A stretch of DNA of 64,000 nt, taken from the NCBI RefSeq assembly GCF_011316935.1, contig NZ_WLYS01000003.1, positions 186,001 through 250,000 of the forward strand, given 5' to 3'. Of this stretch, positions 53,685 to 61,304 are shown in pieces. The notes beneath the pieces were generated by a model that had not been told where the DNA came from, did not search any database, and saw nothing but the letters and a program-made list of their open reading frames with translations. The stretch comes from Sphingobacterium chungjuense (GTDB taxonomy: Bacteria > Bacteroidota > Bacteroidia > Sphingobacteriales > Sphingobacteriaceae). A program made the position numbers and the translations under genes. How positions within the stretch are numbered: the first letter of the stretch is position 1; each line of letters begins with the position of its first letter.

Positions 53685-54638
53685 ATGGAGACAACATTTG
53701 ATTTTGAAAAGCCAATAGCAGATTTGCAGACTCAGATTGAGAAAGTTAATCAAGTGGCCGAAAAGACGAAGGTAGACATGAGCGCTACCGTTCGTGAACT
53801 CGAAGAAAAGTTGGCGAAAACAAAAATCGAGGTCTATCAAAATATGACCGGATGGCAGAAGGTACAGATGTCTCGCCACCCAGGTCGCCCACAGACATTT
53901 GATTATATAGAAATGATCAGTACCGATTTTGTGGAGCTCCACGGAGATCGTACGGTACGTGATGACAAAGCTATCGTAGGCGGATTTGCCAAGATCAACG
54001 GTGAATCGGTCATGATTATCGGTCATCAAAAAGGTAAAAACACCAAAGAACGCCAATTCCGCAATTTCGGAATGGCTAACCCTGAAGGTTATCGCAAAGC
54101 GCTGCGTTTGATGAAAATGGCAGAAAAATTTGGCAAGCCAATTATTACGTTGATCGATACGATGGGAGCATATCCTGGCTTGGAAGCGGAAGAGCGCGGA
54201 CAAGGTGAGGCGATAGCACGTAACTTACTGGAAATGTCGGTACTTAAAGTTCCTGTCATCTGTATCGTTATTGGTGAAGGTGCCTCTGGTGGTGCATTGG
54301 GTATTGGTATTGGCGATCGTGTATACATGATGCAAAATACGTGGTATTCCGTCATTTCTCCTGAGTCTTGCTCATCCATTTTATGGAGAAGCTGGGATCA
54401 CAAAGAAAGAGCAGCAGAAGTATTGAAATTGCGAGCAGAAGATATGTTGCAAAATGGTTTGATTGATGGTATTATCGAAGAACCAGTGGGTGGAGCACAT
54501 CAAGATCCTTTAGCAGCGGCAGAAGAGTTGAAATCAAAAATTATAAGCGATCTTGCTGAGCTAAAAGCTAAAGATGTGGATACTTTGGTCAACGAACGGA
54601 TCGACAAATTTAGCAATATGGGTGTGGTGGTCGAATAA
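53685..54638 (+). CDS. accA: Acetyl-CoA carboxylase carboxyltransferase subunit alpha
   Basis: A 317-residue alpha subunit of the carboxyltransferase that makes malonyl-CoA for fatty acid synthesis. Family text: [17 protein letters not shown] at the start, [33 protein letters not shown], then [23 protein letters not shown] and [15 protein letters not shown] (oxyanion loops). Length is the usual one. The beta subunit gene accD is not nearby. A small coiled-coil gene follows after 51 bases. Confidence 0.97.
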   Translation: METTFDFEKPIADLQTQIEKVNQVAEKTKVDMSATVRELEEKLAKTKIEVYQNMTGWQKVQMSRHPGRPQTFDYIEMISTDFVELHGDRTVRDDKAIVGGFAKINGESVMIIGHQKGKNTKERQFRNFGMANPEGYRKALRLMKMAEKFGKPIITLIDTMGAYPGLEAEERGQGEAIARNLLEMSVLKVPVICIVIGEGASGGALGIGIGDRVYMMQNTWYSVISPESCSSILWRSWDHKERAAEVLKLRAEDMLQNGLIDGIIEEPVGGAHQDPLAAAEELKSKIISDLAELKAKDVDTLVNERIDKFSNMGVVVE

Positions 54639-54689
54639 AACCTTTTTAACTTCCAATTGTTCTATTGTTAAGAAACAACAGAATATATT

Positions 54690-54983
54690 ATGGACAAGTT
54701 GAAAAAGTTTGAGTTGATGGAAAAGATTTCCAGAGAGCTTGAGGATGTGAGACACAGTCAGCAAGCAGTTTTGGAAAAGATTGGAAAAATTGAAGTCGAT
54801 AACATCGAACTCGGCGACAAAACAATCGAAGAGAAAATACCTGAGATCTATGAGCGCACCGCGCATAACGCAGATGCTATTCAGGCTATCTTAGATTCGT
54901 TCCAACAAAAAACGGAAGAATTTGGTGACAAAAACAATATCGCTAAATTGAAAGAACAGCAGGAAATCAATAATTTGAAATAA
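54690..54983 (+). CDS. Small coiled-coil protein, unknown function
   Basis: A 97-residue hydrophilic protein rich in Lys, Glu and Gln with heptad-like spacing (KFELMEKISRELEDVRHSQQAVLEKIGKIEV), so probably one or two coiled-coil helices. No known domain. It starts 51 bases after accA and ends before a clear terminator, so the two may share a transcript. Function is unknown. Confidence 0.7.
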   Translation: MDKLKKFELMEKISRELEDVRHSQQAVLEKIGKIEVDNIELGDKTIEEKIPEIYERTAHNADAIQAILDSFQQKTEEFGDKNNIAKLKEQQEINNLK

Positions 54984-55004
54984 TATCAAATCAATCCTGT
55001 ATAG

Positions 55005-55044
55005 AGAAAGTCCGATAGATACATTCTGTCGGACTTTCTTTTTT
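55005..55044 (+). terminator. Intrinsic terminator after accA and the coiled-coil gene
   Basis: Stem AGAAAGTCCGA/TCGGACTTTCT (55005-55015 with 55029-55039) of 11 bp is followed by a run of T. It lies 21 bases after the stop codon. Confidence 0.8.
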
Positions 55045-55074
55045 ATTGAAGATTGTGAAAATAATAATCTAATG

Positions 55075-55119
55075 AAAAAGCAAGGGCAATTTGCTTATTA
55101 CAAATTGCCCTTGCTTTTT
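55075..55119. terminator. 19-bp hairpin, terminator of the small acidic protein gene
   Basis: Arms 55075-55093 and 55101-55119 (AAAAAGCAAGGGCAATTTG and its complement) pair perfectly over 19 bp with a 7-base loop. A- and T-tracts at the base allow action on both strands; it mainly serves the minus-strand gene that ends at 55141. Confidence 0.8.
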
Positions 55120-55140
55120 TACCTTTCAAGTGATAGAGAA

Positions 55141-55371
55141 TTAATCTTCCTTCTCCTCTGGATCTACATTGGCATCTGCATTCCCTGCTAGTGGCCCTTG
55201 TGGTCCATCTAATTCATCTTCGTCCTGCGTTTCTTCAATATCGGGATCATCGTCTCTTTGTGTTCCTTCTACATCGTCGTTTTCAGGGGGAAAGTTCGAA
55301 TAATTTGCTTTTTCATTTTCTGCCTGTCCACGCTCTTCCGCATTTTTCGGCTTTTTATCATTATCGTTCAT
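55141..55371 (-). CDS. Small acidic, disordered protein of unknown function
   Basis: A 76-residue protein with 27 Asp/Glu by hand count (36%), rich in Asn, Gln and Pro, without hydrophobic stretches. It should be unstructured alone. The composition and style (PENDDVEGTQRDDDPDIEETQDEDELDGPQG) resemble the 147-residue acidic protein at 21796-22239, but I cannot align them convincingly. A strong terminator right behind supports it as a real gene. Confidence 0.65.
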   Translation of the reverse strand: MNDNDKKPKNAEERGQAENEKANYSNFPPENDDVEGTQRDDDPDIEETQDEDELDGPQGPLAGNADANVDPEEKED

Positions 55372-55437
55372 ACCTATTTTCAGTTTAATGTATTTCTATA
55401 AGTACTAACAGGGTACATTATAAAAAGTTTTGGACGA

Positions 55438-56139
55438 ATGGTGCGTTTTGGAGTGGAATTTGCCCCATATATGGGAATACATACCTACCGGAATATGATT
55501 ATAAAAGATACAGAGACTATTGGCAAAGAAATTCCTAATGTAATACGTAATGAAATAATTACCGCACTCGCGCACTACCCAGAGTTAAAGTCGACACACA
55601 TTCGATTTAAGTTTACCAGATCATTAAACGGTTCAATTATGGCAGCCAGACCGCAAATTAGTACGCTGTTTGGTAAGCGCAAAAACCGTAAGTATGATAT
55701 TCTGATGAGCCCTGTTTTTAAATTGAAGAATAGCATAGAACCTCTGCATCAAGTCGATCCAAATGTATTAATTGGCTGGATTGGTCATGAGTTGGGTCAT
55801 ATTATGGATTACGAACAGCGTAGCACATTTGGCATCGCTAGGTTCGGATTATTGTATTGGCTTTCTAAGACTTATATCCGGAAAGCAGAGCGCGTGGCCG
55901 ATACATTTGCTGTACATCGTGGCATGGCGTCGTATATACTAGCTACCAAAGACTTTATCCTAAGTCATAGTGGCCTTTCCCAAAAATACAAGGACAAGAT
56001 CACACGTTTGTACCTTTCTCCCGATGACATTGTCCAAGTGGTAGAAGAAATGCAGCAGAGCAATAATAGAGAAGGTATTTTAGTTGAAGAAGCAGAGATA
56101 TCCACGAACCTAGATCATCAGGAACAAGAAAGCCGGTAA
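55438..56139 (+). CDS. Putative zinc metallopeptidase with HELGH motif
   Basis: A 233-residue protein that I cannot place in a named family. Residues 117-121 read HELGH, an HExxH zinc motif, in IGWIGHELGHIMDY. About 30 residues later KAERVADTFAVHRG gives Glu151 and Asp155, the spacing expected for a third ligand of the gluzincin kind. A hydrophobic stretch (about 131-144) lies between them. There is no signal peptide, so it would act in the cytoplasm. Its stop codon lies in the centre of a perfect 36-bp palindrome that acts as terminator. Confidence 0.7.
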   Translation: MVRFGVEFAPYMGIHTYRNMIIKDTETIGKEIPNVIRNEIITALAHYPELKSTHIRFKFTRSLNGSIMAARPQISTLFGKRKNRKYDILMSPVFKLKNSIEPLHQVDPNVLIGWIGHELGHIMDYEQRSTFGIARFGLLYWLSKTYIRKAERVADTFAVHRGMASYILATKDFILSHSGLSQKYKDKITRLYLSPDDIVQVVEEMQQSNNREGILVEEAEISTNLDHQEQESR

Positions 56140-56157
56140 TTACCGGCTTTCTTGTTC
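56122..56157. terminator. 36-bp perfect palindrome, bidirectional terminator overlapping a stop codon
   Basis: The sequence from 56122 to 56157 equals its own reverse complement (18-bp arms GAACAAGAAAGCCGGTAA and its complement). The TAA stop of the metallopeptidase gene is part of it, and the GH3 gene ends 6 bases further on. It can form a hairpin on both strands. Confidence 0.75.
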
Positions 56158-56162
56158 TTCCA

Positions 56163-57680
56163 TTATAGGGTTGCGATATGAGCTTCGAATTCCAAAAATT
56201 CATCTTCTTTCATGACGCGCGGTATCTTCGTTTGCCCACCCAACTTTTTAAAATTAGCGCTCCAATCATGAAAATGAGCTACAGGAACTACACGCACCTG
56301 TACATCAGATAGTGATTGATTGCGTGCCACTTTGTAATTCTTATTACTATTACTCAGCTCTGTATCCAGAAACGTGTTTAAGTCTGCTATTTCCAAATGA
56401 TTATCTGCACCCAAATACCACTTAGATACATACTTTCCATCGACGGAAACGGTTGCGACAGTAAATTCATGAACTGGTAAATCGAATTTCTCTTGCACCC
56501 GCTGAATAGCCATATTCATTTGATTTACTGATAGTTGCTCCCCTACTACATTTAAAAAGTGCTTCGTACGGCCGCTAATGGTAATTTCACCGAGTTCTTT
56601 ATTAGCAATAATAACCGTATCGCCAATCATATAGCGCCAAGCACCTGAAACGGTTGAAATTAATAGTACATATTCTTCCCCTTCCTGCACATCTTGCAGA
56701 GTCAATACTTTCGCATCTTGGCGCACACGCCCTTCATCGTCCATATTTTCGGTCGTGAATGGTACAAACTCAAAAAACACGCCGTTATCAACGATTAACG
56801 ACATAGCATCGGTATCCGGCCGTTTTTGTGTCGCCAGATAACCTTCGGATGATAAATAGGTATCGATGTAGATAACTGGTTTGGCAAATAGCTTTTCAAA
56901 ACTTTTGCGGTAAGGGCCAAAAGCCACGCCGCCCGTAGTATATACTTGTAAATTGGGCCAGATATCGTGAATTGTCTCTAATTTATGATAGCTGATGATT
57001 TCTTTCAACATCAGTTCCGCCCACGATGGAATACCACTAATCGTACCTACATCCCATTTAGGTGCTGCTTTCACAATACGCTTCACGCGCTGCTCCCAAC
57101 TATCACTTGCTGCGATTTTCTTTCCGGGTTTGTAGAATTTACGAAACCACATGGGCAAGTTGGCCGCTGTAATTCCACTAATTTCTCCTGCTAAAAATCC
57201 ATGAAAATCTTTCAGATTCGTACTACTACCCAACATCATGATATTTTTCTCAAAAAATTCTGCTGGTATATCAAAGTTTTTCATGCTCAGGACTTGCTGA
57301 ATACCGGACTTACGAATAGCATCCAACATATCGTCGGTGACCGGAATAGCTTTACTATTGCTCGTCGTACCACTGCTCAGGGCAAAATACTTTTGCCCAC
57401 CTGGCCACGTTACATTCTCGTGTCCTTCTTCCAGATAATGCCACCATTCAGCGTGTAATTTATCGTAATCAAAGATGGGAACTTGCCGTTGAAATGCTTC
57501 AATAGGATTTTCTGACTGTAGTATTTCTTCAAATCCAAACTGCCTACCGAATGCGGTTTGCTGTGCGCGGGTCAGTAAATTTTTTAAAACTTCTAATTGT
57601 GCTTCTTGTGGACTGGTGTCTCCTTTTAGCAATCCATTAACCTTTATTGCTCTTTTTATGATCTCTCCAATTATTGCCAT
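56163..57680 (-). CDS. GH3 auxin-responsive promoter family protein (acyl-adenylate/amide synthetase-like)
   Basis: A 505-residue GH3-family protein. In plants these are acyl-acid amido synthetases that adenylate a carboxylic acid and join it to an amino acid; bacterial members are of unknown substrate. Family text: LLTRAQQTAFGRQFGF, the ATP loop FALSSGTTSNSKAIPVTDDML (about 113-133), GIPSWAELML, VYTTGGVAFGPYRKSFEKLF and YLSSEGYLATQ. I chose ATG 57680, where family similarity begins; the longer frame would overlap the divergent DUF5687 gene. An 11-bp inverted repeat lies in its leader. Confidence 0.9.
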   Translation of the reverse strand: MAIIGEIIKRAIKVNGLLKGDTSPQEAQLEVLKNLLTRAQQTAFGRQFGFEEILQSENPIEAFQRQVPIFDYDKLHAEWWHYLEEGHENVTWPGGQKYFALSSGTTSNSKAIPVTDDMLDAIRKSGIQQVLSMKNFDIPAEFFEKNIMMLGSSTNLKDFHGFLAGEISGITAANLPMWFRKFYKPGKKIAASDSWEQRVKRIVKAAPKWDVGTISGIPSWAELMLKEIISYHKLETIHDIWPNLQVYTTGGVAFGPYRKSFEKLFAKPVIYIDTYLSSEGYLATQKRPDTDAMSLIVDNGVFFEFVPFTTENMDDEGRVRQDAKVLTLQDVQEGEEYVLLISTVSGAWRYMIGDTVIIANKELGEITISGRTKHFLNVVGEQLSVNQMNMAIQRVQEKFDLPVHEFTVATVSVDGKYVSKWYLGADNHLEIADLNTFLDTELSNSNKNYKVARNQSLSDVQVRVVPVAHFHDWSANFKKLGGQTKIPRVMKEDEFLEFEAHIATL

Positions 57681-57711
57681 AGGTACAGCTATATTTATGT
57701 TCTCTAGATAA

Positions 57712-57740
57712 AAAAGATGTGATATACATTCACATCTTTT
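57712..57740 (-). promoter_or_regulatory. Terminator-like hairpin in the GH3 leader
   Basis: Arms AAAAGATGTGA (57712-57722) and TCACATCTTTT (57730-57740) pair perfectly over 11 bp with a 7-base loop. On the minus strand the stem runs into six T. It lies 32 bases before the GH3 start, so it could be an attenuator, or simply an operator for a dimeric regulator. Confidence 0.4.
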
Positions 57741-57859
57741 CAACTTAGATAACGTCAAATCTTGATTATTGTTGAGCTTGCTATCGCAATAATTAGCTAT
57801 TTTATATATCTTAGGAGAGAAAATTAATGCGCTAAAGCATTTAACACTATTATCCCAAT

Positions 57860-59341
57860 ATGTTCGTAAAATTTCTGACTTTGGAGTGGAAAAGTCTCTT
57901 CCGCTCTGCACACGTCGGTCATAGCATCTTGATCAAGATAGTACTCGCCATTTTTGGCTTGCTATTAGCCTTTGGTCTTTGGTCTATAGGACATAATATG
58001 TACGATATACTGGACGAAAGCTCAGACAGTTTGTTTCCTATGCAGCAAGTAAATCGCTTTTTGCTGTTTTATTTTGTTGCAGAATTGGGTCTACGTTTCT
58101 TTATGCAGCAACTGCCAATCTTGAATGTAAAACCTTTCTTAATTCAGCGAATTTCGCGTAGCTCGATCACGCATTATCTCTTAAGTAAAAGTGTCTTTAG
58201 CTTCTACAACCTCCTCGCCCCTTTACTGTTTATCCCTTTTGCATTGGCTTGCTGGTCTGTTGGAGATTATGCTACGGTGCCAATACTCGGTTGGCTTGCG
58301 GCGGTATTGGGGACTTCCTTATCACTGCATTTCTTCAACTTCTCTGCGCAACACACGCTGTCTGCCAATTGGCGATTAACAAGCGTTGCTTTGATTATAG
58401 TCGCCGTACTGATCTTGTTGGATTACTCGCATTTGTTATCTGTTTCAGACCAGATGGCTTCTTTCTTCGAATTGATTCTACTTCGTCCGCTCTTGTGTAT
58501 CCTACCGCTCGCTATGGTTGCAGCAGCATATTTATGGATACATCGCTCCTTACGGCAGCGACTATATTTGGAAAGTAATACGAATAAACAGAAACGATCA
58601 ATAGCCTTCGCAGATTTACGTTGGCTTGATCAGTTGGGCCGTTATGCACCGCTAATCCGTTTAGATCTTAAATTGTTGTGGCGAAATAAACGGACTAAAA
58701 CTATGTTAGTGACAGGCATAATAGGATTACTTTATGGATTGATATTTTATCCTAATCAACATGCAAATAGTCAAGGAATGCTTGTATTTGTAGGAATATT
58801 TATGACAGGTCTTTTCATGTTTAACTTTGGTCAATTTGTTCCCGCATGGGATAGCTCTTATTATCCACTCATCCACACGCAACGGATTGGTATCACAGAT
58901 TATCTCGGTGCGAAATCACTATTGTTTTACGCCAGCATTATTTTGGCCACGATCTTGACGATTCCTTATCTCTATTTTGGCAGAGAGATTCTGTTGATCA
59001 ACCTCGTGACTGCTGTATACAATATCGGTATCAATGTGCCTATCATCCTATTTTTTGGTACTTATAATAAGAAACGGGTAGATTTAGACAAGTCTCAATT
59101 TTTTAATTATCAGGGTATGGGCGCTACACAATGGATCATCATGTTACCCGCCATGCTCATTCCTGTACTTCTTTGGTCAATTATCCACGCTTTTGTTAGT
59201 TTTGAAATAACATGTTTAATTTTTGGAACAATAGGTATAATTGGATTATGTTTAAGGGCTGTTTTCTTGAAAAGCATTGCTCAACGATACCAAGCACGTA
59301 AGTATGCTATGTTGGAAGGCTTTAAGCAGGTAAGTGAATAA
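57860..59341 (+). CDS. DUF5687 family membrane protein (ABC-type permease)
   Basis: A 493-residue polytopic membrane protein of the DUF5687 family, the probable permease of a two-component ABC exporter. About twelve hydrophobic segments occur, in two sets separated by a basic loop near residues 228-275. The N-terminus FLTLEWKSLFRSAHVG is typical. Such genes are usually followed by an ATPase gene. Here the stop codon is followed at once by a decayed copy of an ATPase 5' end, and the apparent intact ATPase starts 4.3 kb further on at 63639, in the same direction. Confidence 0.85.
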   Translation: MFVKFLTLEWKSLFRSAHVGHSILIKIVLAIFGLLLAFGLWSIGHNMYDILDESSDSLFPMQQVNRFLLFYFVAELGLRFFMQQLPILNVKPFLIQRISRSSITHYLLSKSVFSFYNLLAPLLFIPFALACWSVGDYATVPILGWLAAVLGTSLSLHFFNFSAQHTLSANWRLTSVALIIVAVLILLDYSHLLSVSDQMASFFELILLRPLLCILPLAMVAAAYLWIHRSLRQRLYLESNTNKQKRSIAFADLRWLDQLGRYAPLIRLDLKLLWRNKRTKTMLVTGIIGLLYGLIFYPNQHANSQGMLVFVGIFMTGLFMFNFGQFVPAWDSSYYPLIHTQRIGITDYLGAKSLLFYASIILATILTIPYLYFGREILLINLVTAVYNIGINVPIILFFGTYNKKRVDLDKSQFFNYQGMGATQWIIMLPAMLIPVLLWSIIHAFVSFEITCLIFGTIGIIGLCLRAVFLKSIAQRYQARKYAMLEGFKQVSE

Positions 59342-59386
59342 GATATAAGCAAAACGTACAATGCTCAGAAGGTTTTTGCAAATACC
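59342..59386 (+). pseudogene. Decayed 5' fragment of an ABC ATPase gene
   Basis: Directly after the DUF5687 stop, GATATAAGCAAAACGTACAA and the next ~25 bases match the ATPase gene at 63654-63697 with five substitutions and one extra T. Read past this frameshift it encodes DISKTYNAQKVLQIP, against DISKTYNGQTVLQIP in the intact gene. It lacks a start codon, and the match fades after ~45 bases, so it cannot be functional. Confidence 0.85.
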
Positions 59387-59405
59387 TAATTAATAAATAA
59401 CAGAA

Positions 59406-61304
59406 TTACCTCTTTAAGCTAAGTGTCAATCTCAGTTTATCATTATTTGCTACTTCTTGCATGAAATTTTCGTAGGATTCGTAATCTTCTGCTGGAAAAA
59501 TACCGTCCTTAATAAGGAGTTTCCGGCAATAAAAGAGTTTGCCCTCTACTAATTTTGCTATTAATTTATAGCTTCCAAATTTACTTTCTAGGTTTACTTG
59601 CTTTGGGATAATGAGTGGAACAATCTCCTCATCGAAAGTGATATATATACTATCCGTATCGATGTAACCACGTTTTATTTCAAAAGGCAAGCTGCGATTG
59701 CGTACTGATGGAATAGTACGTTGCACATTGAATAAATTTGGAAAAAAGGAAATCCGATCATCTGTTATATTGCCATAGTTTTCAATACTTATCCCTAGTT
59801 TCTCAATGAAAAGAGGTACATCGTTATCCGCCGATAAATCTATCGAAGTAAACTCCAAATTATTAATATCGTACAGGTATTTTAAGTGTTTTTCTTTTTC
59901 TGTCGGCGATTTTTTCACTAGCGAGAAGTGATTATCGAATTGTGCACCTTGAAAATTAGTGGTAAGATTACCACTAATTCTTCCATTTTTAGATAAAATC
60001 AATTCGGCGTCCCGTACTTGCGTACTCATTTCAGCATCAAATTTTGGTGTTTTCAACAATTTGCCGCCCTCTTTTGTGTAGGCGAAAACCCATCTATCAT
60101 CCGTAAAAGAACCCAAATAACCGAACGGCGCATCTTGACTGGTGCATTCTAACCAAGTGGTATCATTTTCTAAAGGCAAACATAAAATAGCATGATTGCC
60201 TTGTTCCATACTGGCAAACGACTGCAGTAAATCGTTTTTTTCATCTCCAGCTTCCACCACGCAATAATAAGATGGTATATCTACAACTTCTAATAGAGCT
60301 TGCATATAGTTGACTAAAGCTTTGCAATCACCATAACCAAGCCGGTCTACCTCGCTAGCTTTGATGGGCTGAAAGCCACCGATACCTATTTGCACGCTGA
60401 TGTACCGAGTCTTTTTTTGAAAATAGTCATATATTTTTTTGGCTTTTTCCTTTTCACTAGTCTCCTTCTCCACTAAGTTTAGAATAGTCTTAATGGTTTC
60501 TGGTGGCAGTACACGTTTATCCTTTAACAGATAATCGTAACAGAGTTGACCTAAACCTTGCCAATCATCATAAGCGCCTCTAAAATTATAGTAGGTAAAA
60601 TTCTTTGGTGCTACCTTGATGGAAGTGAAGTATGTATCCCGATTTGGCGCGTATACTTCGTTGCGAATAGCCCATGTATTTTCTATTTCCCACGTTAAAC
60701 TCTTTTGCTTCTCATTTTTAACCTCTTCTACGACACCCGTATAATTTCTGGTATGAACGCGGACTTCATCCGATGGATTACAGACAAATTGATAGCTACT
60801 TTTCGCTACAGCCACACCAAAATCGGGAACGGGTTTCCACTCTGGAATGATTAAATTCTGTTTATTTCTAACTTCGTAGTTGTAGACAATGGTATAGGGA
60901 TAACTAGTCACCTGAGGCGTATAATATTTTACACGACTATCCTCAAAGAGTGAAAAGTCACTAACAGCACTTTCATCTTTGAAATTATTCAGAGAAAACT
61001 TCGTGATCAATTTTCCAAACTCATCATAGATTTCGCCTTTAGCCGATTTGATAGCCGTATTTTTATCGTAAAATAGTGCTAATGCGCCATACTTATCGCC
61101 ATTTTTATTTAAAACAGTGATTGTTTTTTGGATAGTTATCGATACGTCTTTAGCAGATCGCATATCAATAACCGTTTTGCTATCTCTAATAATGGCATGT
61201 GCTCGATTCTTTAAAGATGCAGATATATGCTCTGCCGAATAGTCTTGCGGCAGAGCCGTTGAAATGCTATACAGGAAAATAGAAACTAATAACAATACCC
61301 TCAT
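59406..61304 (-). CDS. Exported DUF3857/transglutaminase-like protein, catalytic residues kept
   Basis: A 632-residue exported protein (signal peptide ending TALPQ) with an N-terminal DUF3857 beta domain (about 30-240) and a transglutaminase-like domain (about 270-400). The expected nucleophile is Cys327 in LGYGDCKALVNYM, with His371 in GNHAILC; WLECTSQDAPFGYLG follows. The C-terminal third is beta-rich. The start overlaps the stop of the upstream gene by one base (TAATG), so both are translated together. Its role is unknown; members are thought to act in the periplasm. The two-gene block lies between parts of an ABC transporter operon. Confidence 0.87.
   Translation of the reverse strand: MRVLLLVSIFLYSISTALPQDYSAEHISASLKNRAHAIIRDSKTVIDMRSAKDVSITIQKTITVLNKNGDKYGALALFYDKNTAIKSAKGEIYDEFGKLITKFSLNNFKDESAVSDFSLFEDSRVKYYTPQVTSYPYTIVYNYEVRNKQNLIIPEWKPVPDFGVAVAKSSYQFVCNPSDEVRVHTRNYTGVVEEVKNEKQKSLTWEIENTWAIRNEVYAPNRDTYFTSIKVAPKNFTYYNFRGAYDDWQGLGQLCYDYLLKDKRVLPPETIKTILNLVEKETSEKEKAKKIYDYFQKKTRYISVQIGIGGFQPIKASEVDRLGYGDCKALVNYMQALLEVVDIPSYYCVVEAGDEKNDLLQSFASMEQGNHAILCLPLENDTTWLECTSQDAPFGYLGSFTDDRWVFAYTKEGGKLLKTPKFDAEMSTQVRDAELILSKNGRISGNLTTNFQGAQFDNHFSLVKKSPTEKEKHLKYLYDINNLEFTSIDLSADNDVPLFIEKLGISIENYGNITDDRISFFPNLFNVQRTIPSVRNRSLPFEIKRGYIDTDSIYITFDEEIVPLIIPKQVNLESKFGSYKLIAKLVEGKLFYCRKLLIKDGIFPAEDYESYENFMQEVANNDKLRLTLSLKR

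Noticed and set aside
57681..57911. 77-residue N-terminal extension of the GH3 protein
   Set aside because: It would overlap the start of the divergent DUF5687 gene, run through the leader hairpin, and has no similarity to the family. ATG 57680 is better.
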